From: an uncultured Streptococcus sp.
GTDB taxonomy: Bacteria; Bacillota; Bacilli; Lactobacillales; Aerococcaceae
Assembly (NCBI GenBank): GCA_916050055.1
Contig: CAJZJY010000004.1
Coordinates: 1-15,374, forward strand
Direction: 5' to 3'
DNA length: 15,374 nucleotides
The notes below the pieces were generated by a model. It did not search any database. It was not told the origin of the DNA and saw nothing but the letters and a program-made list of their open reading frames with translations. Position 1 is the stretch's first letter; every line of letters starts with the position of its first letter. Shown here piece by piece: positions 1 through 6,770 of this stretch. The position numbers and the translations under genes were made by a program.

Positions 1-253
1 TCAAAAAAGTGATTCCACCTAAAATAACACCAGCTGAATTTGGAATGATTAGTACCCAATCCTTTTTAGGTTCTTTTGTCCATCCATAAATAACCCAGAT
101 TAAGCAAGATACAGCAGCTACTAAAGGTTGAAATGGTTGAGCTTTATTTCCTTGTAAATTGGCGATAATTTGAGGAATGTAGGCAATAAATACTACAATT
201 CCAATAAAGGCACCAATGGAACCTACAATTCGATTAATTTTTTGTTTTATAAT
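1..253 (-). CDS. SemiSWEET/PQ-loop family small sugar transporter, C-terminus cut by window edge, non-canonical start
   Basis: The open frame covers about 83 codons and runs off the left edge. Visible features are a hydrophobic helix (about residues 8-25), the PQ dipeptide in AYIPQII, a second helix ending WVIYGW, a basic KEPKKD loop, and a third helix beginning with a conserved Asn (IIPNSAG). This is the three-helix layout of SemiSWEET proteins, membrane transporters that work as dimers and move sugars down their gradient. There is no ATG in frame. The start was placed at ATT (253-251) because GGAGG lies 5 nt upstream and an imperfect copy of the same block 24 bp upstream carries ATG at that position. 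An in-frame ATA (250) and TTG (265) are alternatives. A three-codon frame (ATG ACA AAA TAA, 277-266) precedes it. The family is fairly sure. Whether the gene is translated well is uncertain. Confidence 0.65.
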   Translation of the reverse strand, partial: MIKQKINRIVGSIGAFIGIVVFIAYIPQIIANLQGNKAQPFQPLVAAVSCLIWVIYGWTKEPKKDWVLIIPNSAGVILGGITFL

Positions 254-287
254 ATTCACCTCCAATTATTTTGTCATATTTACCTCC
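245..287 (-). repeat. Imperfect tandem duplication of a ribosome site and start region
   Basis: On the minus strand, GGAGGTAAATATGACAAAA (287-269) recurs as GGAGGTGAATATTATAAAA (263-245), 16 of 19 bases identical, offset 24 bp. The first copy has a good Shine-Dalgarno and ATG but meets TAA after three codons. The second copy leads into the transporter frame but has ATT where the first has ATG. Confidence 0.7.
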
Positions 288-387
288 GGTTGTAGAGTAT
301 CAAAATGATTGTTAACAGGCAAGGAATATGGTCATTTGTTATTATTATCTGTACAAAATAGAATAAAATGTTTATATTTTTGCAGAG

Positions 388-413
388 GATAGTGTCAATA
401 ACTTTGTGTAAAT
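388..413 (+). mobile_element. Remnant of an IS256-family terminal inverted repeat
   Basis: This 26-bp stretch begins GATAGTGTC and ends TTTGTGTAAAT. As recalled from memory, the IS256 terminal repeat is also 26 bp with GATA...GTC at the outer end and TTGTGTAAA at the inner end, and about 18 of 26 positions agree. No transposase frame is recognisable on either side and no partner repeat was found in the window, so this would be a solo end left by decay or deletion. Confidence 0.35.
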
Positions 414-427
414 ACAAAGATGAAGTA

Positions 428-464
428 GACCATGAGCCCGCCAGTAAGCATTCTTACGATGGTC
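428..464. repeat. Inverted repeat downstream of the aldo/keto reductase gene
   Basis: GACCAT (428-433) pairs with ATGGTC (459-464), and inside it GTAAG (444-448) pairs with CTTAC (453-457) around the loop CATT. There is no T-run on either side, so it is not a typical intrinsic terminator. The rest of 290-513 holds no gene that can be supported. Confidence 0.5.
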
Positions 465-513
465 TTTAAACCACATGCTAAAAAGCAACCCTGACGAGTT
501 TCTTAAAATCCTA

Positions 514-1356
514 CTAAAAATTAACTGTGTCAGGATTATCCTGAGTTTTGATGCCTTGAATCTTATCCAAGACTGCCATATCTTCCTCTGATAAGTCGAA
601 GTCGAAGATATCCAAGTTAGCTTTTATATTTTTAGGTGTCACAGACTTAGGTAGTGGCAAGAAACCTTTTTGAAGGCTCCAACGCAGAGCAACTTGTGCC
701 ACAGATTTACCGTTACGTTCAGCCACTGCTTCAACATCTTCATTTCCAAAAATGCCACCTGTACCTAGTGGACTATAGGCTTCAAGAAGGATATCGCGCT
801 CTTGGCAATAGGCAACTAAGTCTTCTTGGTCACAACCTGGAGCCAAGAGGATTTGATTGACATGTGGAACAATTTCAGCTGTTTCAATAAGAGCTTCTAG
901 GTGATGTTGCATAAAGTTAGACACACCGATAGCACGCACCTTACCTTCTTTGTAGGCTTCTTCCATAGCCTTCCATGCACCCGCATTGCCAGCCTTCCAA
1001 GCATCATTCTCACGAAGCGCCTTTGGATTAGGCCAATGGATAAGCAAAAGATCCAAATAATCCACACCAAGTCTTTCGAGAGACTCATCGATAGAAGTCT
1101 TAGCCAACTCGTAATCGTGCTTATCATTCCAAAGTTTGGTAGTTAGGAAAATATCCTCACGTGCCAAATTACTATCAGCAATCGCCTTACCTACAGAAAC
1201 CTCGTTACCGTAAATTTGTGCGGTATCAATATGTGTGTAACCCGCCTTAAGTGCGAAGCTAACGCTGTTATAGGCTTCTTCGCCTTCAGCAATTTGCCAA
1301 GTTCCAAAACCAATTTTAGGAATAGCAACCCCATTTGCAAGTGTATATGTTTCCAT
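514..1356 (-). CDS. Aldo/keto reductase (2,5-diketo-D-gluconate reductase type)
   Basis: This is a 280-residue cytosolic NADPH-dependent oxidoreductase with the single-domain barrel length usual for the family. The catalytic tetrad is visible: Asp44 and Tyr49 in HIDTAQIYGNE, Lys74 in TTKLWND and His107 in LLIHWPNP. Other family marks are IGVSNF (substrate/cofactor loop) and LPKSVTPKNIKANLDIF near the C-terminus, which binds the NADP phosphate. The start is ATG at 1356, with AGAGG 8 nt upstream. A GTG at 1365 is in frame but lies inside that ribosome site. It stands alone, with its own promoter (1387-1415). It reduces aldehydes or ketones, but the true substrate cannot be read from sequence. 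It sits between mobile-element traces, so it may be acquired DNA (inference). Confidence 0.93.
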   Translation of the reverse strand: METYTLANGVAIPKIGFGTWQIAEGEEAYNSVSFALKAGYTHIDTAQIYGNEVSVGKAIADSNLAREDIFLTTKLWNDKHDYELAKTSIDESLERLGVDYLDLLLIHWPNPKALRENDAWKAGNAGAWKAMEEAYKEGKVRAIGVSNFMQHHLEALIETAEIVPHVNQILLAPGCDQEDLVAYCQERDILLEAYSPLGTGGIFGNEDVEAVAERNGKSVAQVALRWSLQKGFLPLPKSVTPKNIKANLDIFDFDLSEEDMAVLDKIQGIKTQDNPDTVNF

Positions 1357-1386
1357 GATTTTCACCTCTTCTTTTTTAATAGTACT

Positions 1387-1415
1387 ATGTTAAAAAAGAT
1401 AAGGCAAAAATGCAA
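1387..1415 (-). promoter_or_regulatory. Promoter of the aldo/keto reductase gene
   Basis: On the minus strand, a -35 element TTGCAT (1415-1410) is followed after 17 bp by a -10 element TAACAT (1392-1387), about 30 bp before the ATG. The fit to the housekeeping sigma consensus is good. Confidence 0.55.
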
Positions 1416-1480
1416 AGATTTGCTACGGCCATTATTATGAAAAGTTCCTTACTTCTTTTTCTGCTTCTTCTTAAAGATAA

Positions 1481-1680
1481 CAGCATTTCTTTAAGACTTT
1501 ACATCCTATTGGCTTCAAATGGCACAAAGAATTTGACCTTGGAGTTATTGCAAAGATTTTAGGTCATAGAGATATTTCAATACTAGTAGAAGTGTATGGA
1601 CACATCTTAGAAGAGAAAATTTTTGAAGAATTTAATCAAATTAGAGATGTCTGGAAGATTGCTCATAAAAAACTGTGGGG
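1481..1680 (+). pseudogene. C-terminal remnant of a tyrosine recombinase (integrase)
   Basis: The plus-strand frame from 1481 opens after a TAA at 1478-1480 and reads through ...GVIAKILGHRDISILVEVYGHILEEK... and then EEFNQI. This is the C-terminal catalytic signature of phage and ICE integrases: LGH with its active-site His, a DIS stretch, and the nucleophile Tyr in YGH. No HxxR motif or upstream catalytic domain can be found, and upstream frames are closed, so only about 65 residues remain. It is the only coding trace in the window pointing right, and it runs towards the 3' end of the tRNA-Lys gene, as expected for an element integrated there. This is most likely the scar of an old ICE or prophage. 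Known tRNA-Lys(CTT)-integrating ICEs of streptococci are a fair parallel. No start or Shine-Dalgarno is visible. Confidence 0.6.
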
Positions 1681-1701
1681 CAAATTAGTTATAGACAAGC
1701 A

Positions 1702-1729
1702 AAAAAGCCTTGGAAAACCAAGGCTTTTT
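1702..1729 (-). terminator. Intrinsic terminator after tRNA-Lys
   Basis: AAGCCTTGG (1705-1713), loop AAAA, CCAAGGCTT (1718-1726), flanked by A- and T-runs on both sides. On the minus strand it ends the tRNA transcript about 13 nt past the tRNA 3' end. It can also stop plus-strand transcripts. Confidence 0.85.
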
Positions 1730-1741
1730 GCGTATAATATA

Positions 1742-1814
1742 TGCCCCCTACAGGGCTCGAACCTGTGACCCATAGATTAAGAGTCTACTGCTCTACCAAC
1801 TGAGCTAAGGAGGC
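1742..1814 (-). tRNA. tRNA-Lys (anticodon CTT)
   Basis: A 73-nt cloverleaf: acceptor GCCTCCT/AGGGGGC, TA at positions 8-9, D-arm GCTC/GAGC, anticodon loop CTCTTAA (anticodon CTT, reading AAG), T-arm ACAGG/CCTGT with TTCGAGC, and discriminator A. The 3' CCA is not encoded, so it must be added after transcription. It has its own promoter and terminator. The 3' half faces the integrase remnant, consistent with use as an attachment site. Confidence 0.95.
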
Positions 1815-1837
1815 ATTTGTACTTAAGGTACTTAATT

Positions 1838-1866
1838 AGTATACTACCATCCCCATGGTAAATCAA
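1838..1866 (-). promoter_or_regulatory. Promoter of tRNA-Lys
   Basis: On the minus strand, TTGATT (1866-1861), 17-bp spacer, TATACT (1843-1838). The -10 lies 23 bp before the mature tRNA 5' end. Confidence 0.7.
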
Positions 1867-1900
1867 GGGAATTTTCTCGAGAAATTCTCCGTTTAAAACA

Positions 1901-1932
1901 AAAATTGTCCTCTAAAGTTTTCTTTAGAGGAC
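1901..1932 (-). terminator. Intrinsic terminator after mazF
   Basis: An 11-bp perfect stem GTCCTCTAAAG (1907-1917) / CTTTAGAGGAC (1922-1932) with a four-base loop, followed on the minus strand by AATTTTTG. It lies 5 nt past the mazF stop and closes the acpS-alr-mazF transcript. Confidence 0.9.
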
Positions 1933-1937
1933 TGTTT

Positions 1938-2288
1938 TTATTCTAACCCTAGACTCACTTTGAGTCCTACATCAATGATTTTCATAAAGTCACTATCGAC
2001 TGTTGTAATCTTTTCAAGAATACGGACTTTATCAATTGTCCGTAATTGCTCGAGTAAGACTACCGAGTCGCGTTCGAACCCGAATTGGTCTTTTTTGATT
2101 TCAATATGCGTTGGAATATTGGCCTTTGTATGTTTGGCAGTAATCGCCGCTACAATGACCGTTGTACTAAAGTGATTTCCTACATCATTTTGCACGATGA
2201 GGACAGGGCGTTTTCCCCCTTGCTCACTTCCGACAACTGGCGATAAGTCCGCAAGACACACATCGCCTCTTACAATCTTATCAATCAT
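1938..2288 (-). CDS. mazF: MazF/PemK-family mRNA endoribonuclease (EndoA-like)
   Basis: 116 residues, the usual MazF length. The N-terminal [22 protein letters not shown] with Arg27, and AAIT with Thr50, match the catalytic Arg and Thr of Bacillus subtilis EndoA/Maz[18 protein letters not shown] is the other highly conserved block. The family cleaves single-stranded mRNA at short sequence motifs and is normally held inactive by a MazE antitoxin encoded just upstream. Here the ATG overlaps the end of alr (ATGATTGA, 8 bp), no separate ribosome site of good quality is seen, and there is no mazE-like frame upstream or downstream. Translation is therefore probably coupled to alr. Either the antitoxin is elsewhere or this copy is controlled in another way. 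The family assignment is firm. Its in vivo role is not. Confidence 0.93.
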   Translation of the reverse strand: MIDKIVRGDVCLADLSPVVGSEQGGKRPVLIVQNDVGNHFSTTVIVAAITAKHTKANIPTHIEIKKDQFGFERDSVVLLEQLRTIDKVRILEKITTVDSDFMKIIDVGLKVSLGLE

Positions 2289-3396
2289 TTATATACACCC
2301 GTTTCACGCGGTCTGAAATGATGCAAAGCACTTCATAGGCAATCGTCTCTGAACGCTTCGCTAATTCAATCGCGGTAATTTCTTCGTCTCCATCTTTTCC
2401 AAGGAGCGTCACCGTTGTCCCTACTGGAAATTCATGCGGCAAGCGAATCATGCACTGATCCATGCAAATGCGTCCAACGATTGGACAACGCACGCCATCC
2501 ACTAAGACTTCCCCTTTATTGTAAGCACGGATAAATCCATCCGCATAGCCAACTGGAAGTGTCGCTACCCATTGCGGTTCGTCTGCAGTGTATGTCGCAC
2601 CGTAGCTCACCGTGTCTCCTGCTTCCAGCTTCTTCACTTTCACCATTTCTGTTTCCCAGCGAAGGGCCGGTGTTAAGGCCGCTTCGTCTTTCAGCGCTAA
2701 ATCTCCATTGGAAGGATTAATCCCGTAAATTCCAATACCATATCGAACAATGGCGCTTTCTCCTGCCCCATGCCAAAGCGCATAGGCTGAGTTTGAGTAA
2801 TGCACGTGTGCTGGTTTGACACTTAATTCATCGACCAGACGGTGAAACTTTCGGATTTGCTTCGTTAGTTGTGTCGTGTCTGCTTCGTCGGCCGTCGCAA
2901 AATGCGTGAAAATGCCTTCGAATTCAAACGAGCCATTTTGTAGCACGGCTTCGACCGCTGCTAATTCTTCCTCGTTCACCACGCCGATACGTCCCATTCC
3001 TGAGTCCACGGCAATATGCACTTTTAACGGTGTATCATTTAAATACTGTGTGGCTTCTGTTAGCCACTCTACTGAGTCTACACTCGCAGTGATTTTATTT
3101 TCAGCTAGGAGTGCGGCATCTTCAACGCGGCTCAGTCCTAGAATTAAAATGGGTTGTGTGAATCCAGCCTGACGTAAGCCCAATCCTTCATCTACGTTCG
3201 CTACACAGAAACCTGTAGCGCCAGCTTCTAGGGCTGCTTTTGCCACTGGAATCATCCCATGTCCGTATGCATTGGCTTTTACAACGGCATAGAGCTCTTG
3301 AGAAGGGCTCAATTTTTCCATCTGCTTTTTAATATTTTGTTTTACAATCGATAAATCCACTACAACTCGTGTATTTCGATGGATTGCTTCTAACAT
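2281..3396 (-). CDS. alr: Alanine racemase
   Basis: 371 residues, full length. This cytosolic PLP enzyme interconverts L- and D-alanine and supplies D-Ala for peptidoglycan and teichoic acid. The PLP lysine is Lys40 in [11 protein letters not shown], and the second catalytic base is Tyr265 in [11 protein letters not shown]. The N-terminal TIM barrel covers roughly residues 10-235 and the C-terminal beta domain the rest, including [12 protein letters not shown]. It lies 17 bp after acpS and overlaps mazF by 8 bp. Its ribosome site (AAGGA, 11 nt from the ATG) is moderate. The order acpS-alr-mazF is a familiar Firmicutes block, although in Bacillus a mazE gene lies between alr and mazF. Confidence 0.98.
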   Translation of the reverse strand: MLEAIHRNTRVVVDLSIVKQNIKKQMEKLSPSQELYAVVKANAYGHGMIPVAKAALEAGATGFCVANVDEGLGLRQAGFTQPILILGLSRVEDAALLAENKITASVDSVEWLTEATQYLNDTPLKVHIAVDSGMGRIGVVNEEELAAVEAVLQNGSFEFEGIFTHFATADEADTTQLTKQIRKFHRLVDELSVKPAHVHYSNSAYALWHGAGESAIVRYGIGIYGINPSNGDLALKDEAALTPALRWETEMVKVKKLEAGDTVSYGATYTADEPQWVATLPVGYADGFIRAYNKGEVLVDGVRCPIVGRICMDQCMIRLPHEFPVGTTVTLLGKDGDEEITAIELAKRSETIAYEVLCIISDRVKRVYIND

Positions 3397-3413
3397 GATT
3401 GGTTCATTCCTTT

Positions 3414-3776
3414 TTATTCGTTGGATTCTAATACGACGACGGCATACGCATCATGATTTGTATGCGTAATGGTGACCCATGTCTTGTGGGCGTACCGTTT
3501 GCACACAAGGACTGGTTTTCCTGACGCATCATTTAAGACTTCGATATCTTGGAATGACACGTGTTGTCCAATGCCCGTTCCCAATGCTTTTGCGTAGGCT
3601 TCCTTGGCCGCAAAACGTCCTGCGAGAAACTCCACTTTTCGCTTCGTTGGAAGACTATTATATTTCTCAAGTTCTGCTGGAGTCAGCACTTTTTGTAAAA
3701 AAGTTTTCGGTTCTGCCACGATTTTTTCAATGCGTGAAAGTTCCACTGCATCCATTCCAAGTCCTGTAATCGCCAT
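3414..3776 (-). CDS. acpS: Holo-[acyl-carrier-protein] synthase
   Basis: 120 residues, typical for AcpS. It transfers 4'-phosphopantetheine from CoA to the serine of acyl carrier protein, which is required for fatty-acid synthesis. The Mg/CoA site is visible as GMDAVELSRIE with Asp9, and as GRFAAKEAYAKALGTGI with Lys58-Glu59. The C-terminal ITHTNHDAYAVVV strand is also conserved. The start is ATG at 3776 with AAGGAG 6 nt upstream. It is first in an operon with alr and mazF, behind its own promoter (3808-3836) just past the nrdG stop. Confidence 0.97.
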   Translation of the reverse strand: MAITGLGMDAVELSRIEKIVAEPKTFLQKVLTPAELEKYNSLPTKRKVEFLAGRFAAKEAYAKALGTGIGQHVSFQDIEVLNDASGKPVLVCKRYAHKTWVTITHTNHDAYAVVVLESNE

Positions 3777-3807
3777 TGTCGTCTCCTTTAACGTATTTCA
3801 TTCCTTC

Positions 3808-3836
3808 ATTTTATCAAAATAATGACCATTTGTCAG
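3808..3836 (-). promoter_or_regulatory. Promoter of acpS-alr-mazF
   Basis: On the minus strand, CTGACA (3836-3831), 17-bp spacer, TAAAAT (3813-3808). No terminator is visible between nrdG and this promoter, so some read-through from nrdDG is possible. Confidence 0.65.
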
Positions 3837-3851
3837 AAATTTTATCGTTTC

Positions 3852-4415
3852 TTATGATTCCCAGAGGCCTTTCCATAAAATGACTTCCCCAGCCGCAAGA
3901 GACGCCTGCACATCGATAATGCGTTGATTGCTAGAGCCGCGAAACTGCAAGGTCAAATCCTTCTTTGCGAGTTCAAATCGTCCATCGACTAAAATATCAA
4001 TCAAGCGGAGCAATTCAAGCTTATCCTCTGTTTCTTGCATCAATTCTTCCCATGTATATCCTGTCCACGACCATACGTCTTTGGTGTGCCCGTATGCTAG
4101 TCTGAGAGCCTTTACTAGAGAAAGGCAGACACCCGTATTTAAAAACGGCTCACCTCCTAAGAGTGTTAAACCCTGACAATACGAAGCGCCCACATCTTCA
4201 ACGATTTGTGCTTCGAGTTCCTTCGTATACGGAATGCCGTAATTGAAATTTTGCGCGATGACGTTATAACACCCTTCACAGGCAAAAAGGCAGCCACTCA
4301 CATACAGCGAGCAGCGTACCCCTTCTCCATCAACAAAATTATACGGTTTATAGCTTGCAATCTTCCCTTGGGAATACTGCTGGCTGGTCCATTCTTTTGG
4401 CTTCGGGTTATTCAT
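3852..4415 (-). CDS. nrdG: Anaerobic ribonucleoside-triphosphate reductase activating protein
   Basis: 187 residues. This radical-SAM enzyme generates the glycyl radical on NrdD. The [4Fe-4S] cluster motif CxxxCxxC is Cys42-LFA-Cys46-EG-Cys49, and the SAM-binding LLGGEPF follows. The FVDGEGVRCSLYVSGC lead-in is typical of NrdG. The ATG overlaps the last codons of nrdD by 8 bp, with GGGGTG about 7 nt upstream inside nrdD, so translation is likely coupled. It shares the NrdR-controlled promoter of nrdD. Confidence 0.97.
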   Translation of the reverse strand: MNNPKPKEWTSQQYSQGKIASYKPYNFVDGEGVRCSLYVSGCLFACEGCYNVIAQNFNYGIPYTKELEAQIVEDVGASYCQGLTLLGGEPFLNTGVCLSLVKALRLAYGHTKDVWSWTGYTWEELMQETEDKLELLRLIDILVDGRFELAKKDLTLQFRGSSNQRIIDVQASLAAGEVILWKGLWES

Positions 4416-6606
4416 CCTCTGTCACCCCAAGCGCATAGCGTTCCTTGAGTTTTGGCATATGTTTCACACGCGAAGAAATTTCCACGTGACGACCATGCAC
4501 CATAGGACGTGCTTGCGGATTACCAAGATAACCACAAGTTCTTTTCACCACATCACATGTTTGAGGATCATGGTTCTTACACTGTGGGCATTCGAACCCT
4601 TTAGCCGTTGGAATAAATTCGCCGTCAAATCCACACTTATAGCAGTGGTCGATTGGTGTGTTCGTTCCAAGATATCCGACTTTGTCATAGGCAAAATCCC
4701 ACACAGCTTCCAGCGCCTTTGGATTTTGACGAAGCACTGGGTATTCGCAGTAATGGATAAATCCCCCTGAAGAATACACTGGATAATCTTTCTCGAACTC
4801 AATCTTTTCAAATGGCGTTGGATTTTTGCGCACATCATAATGGAAACTATTCGTGTAGTATTCCTTCTCGGTAATGTCTGGCACGAGACCGAATTTTTCA
4901 ATATCGAGCTTACAGAAACGGTCTGTCAAGCTTTCACTTGGAGTCGCATAAACGCTGAAATGATAGCCATACTCGTCGCCCCATGCATCCGTATGAGCCT
5001 TCAACGATTTCACGATTTCTAAGGTGAACGCTTTGGCTTCAGGATTCGTTTCCCACGCAGGTCCAAAGAAGGCCGTTGCTGCTTCATAGAGGCCGATATA
5101 GCCTAGAGAAACCGTCGCACGTTTGTTTCTAAATAAGACGTCGACTTCTTCGTCCTCCTTCAAGCGTTGGCCAAATGCTCCATAATGATATAAGACCGGC
5201 GCATTATCTCGAGTGGCTTCCTTACAACGTTCCACACGGTAGACAAGTGAGTCTTTACAAATCGCTAGCTTTTCCTCAAAAATCTCCCAAAACTTTTGAA
5301 GAGATCCGCCCGCTTCAAGGGCAATTCGAGGAATATTGAGCGTGACAACCCCTAAGTTCATCCGTCCGTCGTTCACTTCTTGGCCGTTTTCGTCTTTCCA
5401 TCCTTGTAAGAATGAACGGCATCCCATCGGTACCTTGAAGCTTCCTGTTAAACGAACGATTTGGTCATAGCTTAATACGTCTGGATACATGCGTTTTGTC
5501 GCACATTCCAGCGCCAATTGCTTCACGTCGTAGTTTGGGTCATTGGCTTCCAAATTCACGCCACGTTTCAATGTGAAGACGAGTTTCGGGAAGATGGCCG
5601 TCCGTTTTTCTTTGCCAATTCCTTCCATGCGTACTTGCAAGATAGCTTTTTGAATACAACGTTCAAAGTGATTCGTTCCGAGTCCAAATCCAAGTGTGGT
5701 AAACGGTGTTTGTCCTTGCGATGTATAGAGCGTGTTGATTTCATATTCTAAGGATTGCATCGCATCATAAATATCTTTTTCCGTCTTCTTCATCGCGTAC
5801 GCTTCTTGACGGTCCGCTCCTTCAATCCAGACTTTTGCATCTGCTAAATGCTTTTCATAATTCTTAGCTGCATAAGGTGCCAGTAACTCATCCACACGGT
5901 TAGCAGAACAACCCCCATACTGACTGCTCGCTACATTCGCGATGATTTGAGCCATTTGGGCAGTCGCTGTTTGAATGGATTTAGGAGACTCCACTTCTGC
6001 ATTTCCGATTTTAAAGCCAAGCCCTAGCATATGCTCAAAGTCAATTAAGCAACAATTCGTAAGCGGCATATATGGATGATAATCCAAGTCGTGATAATGG
6101 ATGTCACCTTTTAAATGTGCATTGGCCACGTGCGGCGGAAGCATCTTCAAACCGATAATCTTCCCAACCGTTCCCGCCGTTAAGTCGCGCTGTGTATTAA
6201 ACACTTTACTATCTTTATTCGCGTTCTCGTTCACAACGCTGGCTTCTTTATTCGTTAATCGTGAGAGCGCCCATTGGAAATCCAACTGATTCTTACGGCG
6301 CAAATCACGGTCTACACGGTAGGCAATATACTCTTGTGCCAGAGCCGATTCTCCATCTTCAATCAGTAAATGTTCAATGATATTTTGAATTTCATAAATC
6401 TCAATCGTATCGTTAAAGCGTCTTGAAATCTCCGCGAGGACATCCTCTACGATGCGACCAAGCACTACCATCCGCTCGTCGCTTAATATACCATTCAATC
6501 CGATTTCCGCTTTTTCAATTGCACGTTGAATTTTTTCCTTTTGAAATTCGACTTGTCGGCCATCCCTCTTCGTGACCGTTAATGCCGTTAATGTCTCTAC
6601 ACTCAT
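4408..6606 (-). CDS. nrdD: Anaerobic (class III) ribonucleoside-triphosphate reductase
   Basis: 732 residues from the ATG at 6606, which has AAGGAGG 7 nt upstream. A GTG directly before it (6609) is too close to the ribosome site. The enzyme makes deoxyribonucleotides in oxygen-free conditions with a glycyl radical. An N-terminal ATP-cone (about residues 8-100, starting TVTKRDGRQVEF) senses dATP/ATP. The catalytic barrel follows, including HYHDLDYHPY and TNCCLIDF. Near the C-terminus, CYKCG and CPQC form the Zn-binding cysteines, and RTCGYLGNP carries the glycyl-radical loop (about residues 690-696). It is first in the nrdD-nrdG operon, with two NrdR boxes upstream of the promoter. Confidence 0.98.
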   Translation of the reverse strand: MSVETLTALTVTKRDGRQVEFQKEKIQRAIEKAEIGLNGILSDERMVVLGRIVEDVLAEISRRFNDTIEIYEIQNIIEHLLIEDGESALAQEYIAYRVDRDLRRKNQLDFQWALSRLTNKEASVVNENANKDSKVFNTQRDLTAGTVGKIIGLKMLPPHVANAHLKGDIHYHDLDYHPYMPLTNCCLIDFEHMLGLGFKIGNAEVESPKSIQTATAQMAQIIANVASSQYGGCSANRVDELLAPYAAKNYEKHLADAKVWIEGADRQEAYAMKKTEKDIYDAMQSLEYEINTLYTSQGQTPFTTLGFGLGTNHFERCIQKAILQVRMEGIGKEKRTAIFPKLVFTLKRGVNLEANDPNYDVKQLALECATKRMYPDVLSYDQIVRLTGSFKVPMGCRSFLQGWKDENGQEVNDGRMNLGVVTLNIPRIALEAGGSLQKFWEIFEEKLAICKDSLVYRVERCKEATRDNAPVLYHYGAFGQRLKEDEEVDVLFRNKRATVSLGYIGLYEAATAFFGPAWETNPEAKAFTLEIVKSLKAHTDAWGDEYGYHFSVYATPSESLTDRFCKLDIEKFGLVPDITEKEYYTNSFHYDVRKNPTPFEKIEFEKDYPVYSSGGFIHYCEYPVLRQNPKALEAVWDFAYDKVGYLGTNTPIDHCYKCGFDGEFIPTAKGFECPQCKNHDPQTCDVVKRTCGYLGNPQARPMVHGRHVEISSRVKHMPKLKERYALGVTEDE

Positions 6607-6634
6607 CACGATTCCTCCTTTAACTCTATTCCTT

Positions 6635-6662
6635 ATTGTAGCACTCCAAATAGAAAAATCAA
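6635..6662 (-). promoter_or_regulatory. Promoter of nrdDG
   Basis: On the minus strand, TTGATT (6662-6657), 16-bp spacer, TACAAT (6640-6635), about 29 bp before the ATG. The NrdR boxes lie directly upstream of the -35. Confidence 0.65.
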
Positions 6663-6670
6663 CCCCTAAA

Positions 6671-6686
6671 ACACAATATATTGTGT
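6671..6686 (-). promoter_or_regulatory. NrdR box, promoter-proximal
   Basis: ACACAATATATTGTGT is a perfect 16-bp palindrome, extended to 22 bp with flanking AAA/TTT. It matches the known NrdR operator form (ACAC-AT-rich-GTGT). NrdR is the ATP/dATP-sensing repressor of ribonucleotide reductase genes. Confidence 0.88.
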
Positions 6687-6703
6687 TTTAGAATGGTTAT
6701 AAT

Positions 6704-6719
6704 TTACTATATATAGTAT
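6704..6719 (-). promoter_or_regulatory. NrdR box, promoter-distal
   Basis: The core ACTATATATAGT (6706-6717) is palindromic, and its centre lies 33 bp from the centre of the proximal box. NrdR sites usually occur in pairs about three helical turns apart, so this weaker site is likely the partner. Confidence 0.7.
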
Positions 6720-6729
6720 ATAGAGGCGC

Positions 6730-6761
6730 AAAAAAACTCCCTGACAAATCTGTCAGAGAGT
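6730..6761 (-). terminator. Intrinsic terminator after the phosphotransferase gene
   Basis: On the minus strand, ACTCTCTGACA / TGTCAGGGAGT (11 bp with one G-T pair) around GATT, followed by a run of Ts. It lies 9 nt after the stop of the gene at 6771. Confidence 0.9.
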
Positions 6762-6770
6762 CTGAAATTC

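Noticed and set aside
428..464. Hairpin as terminator of the aldo/keto reductase gene
   Set aside because: No T-run on the relevant side, and it lies about 50 bp past the stop with a poorly paired middle.
654..1146. Plus-strand open frames opposite the aldo/keto reductase gene
   Set aside because: They mirror a well-supported gene, have no ribosome site and show no recognisable family.
1907..1932. Strong inverted repeat considered as a mobile-element end or antitoxin operator
   Set aside because: Position directly after the mazF stop, perfect short-loop stem and adjacent T-run make it an ordinary intrinsic terminator.
1938..2400. Possible hidden mazE frame within the end of alr
   Set aside because: No short frame with a ribosome site and MazE/AbrB- or RHH-like pattern is visible on the minus strand between the alr catalytic region and mazF.
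2876..3172. Plus-strand frame opposite alr
   Set aside because: Low-complexity Ser/Thr-rich antisense product, fully inside alr, with no initiation signals.
4545..4901. Minus-strand frame inside nrdD in another register
   Set aside because: Shifted reading of the conserved nrdD C-terminal region; the nrdD frame is intact with its Zn and glycyl-radical motifs.
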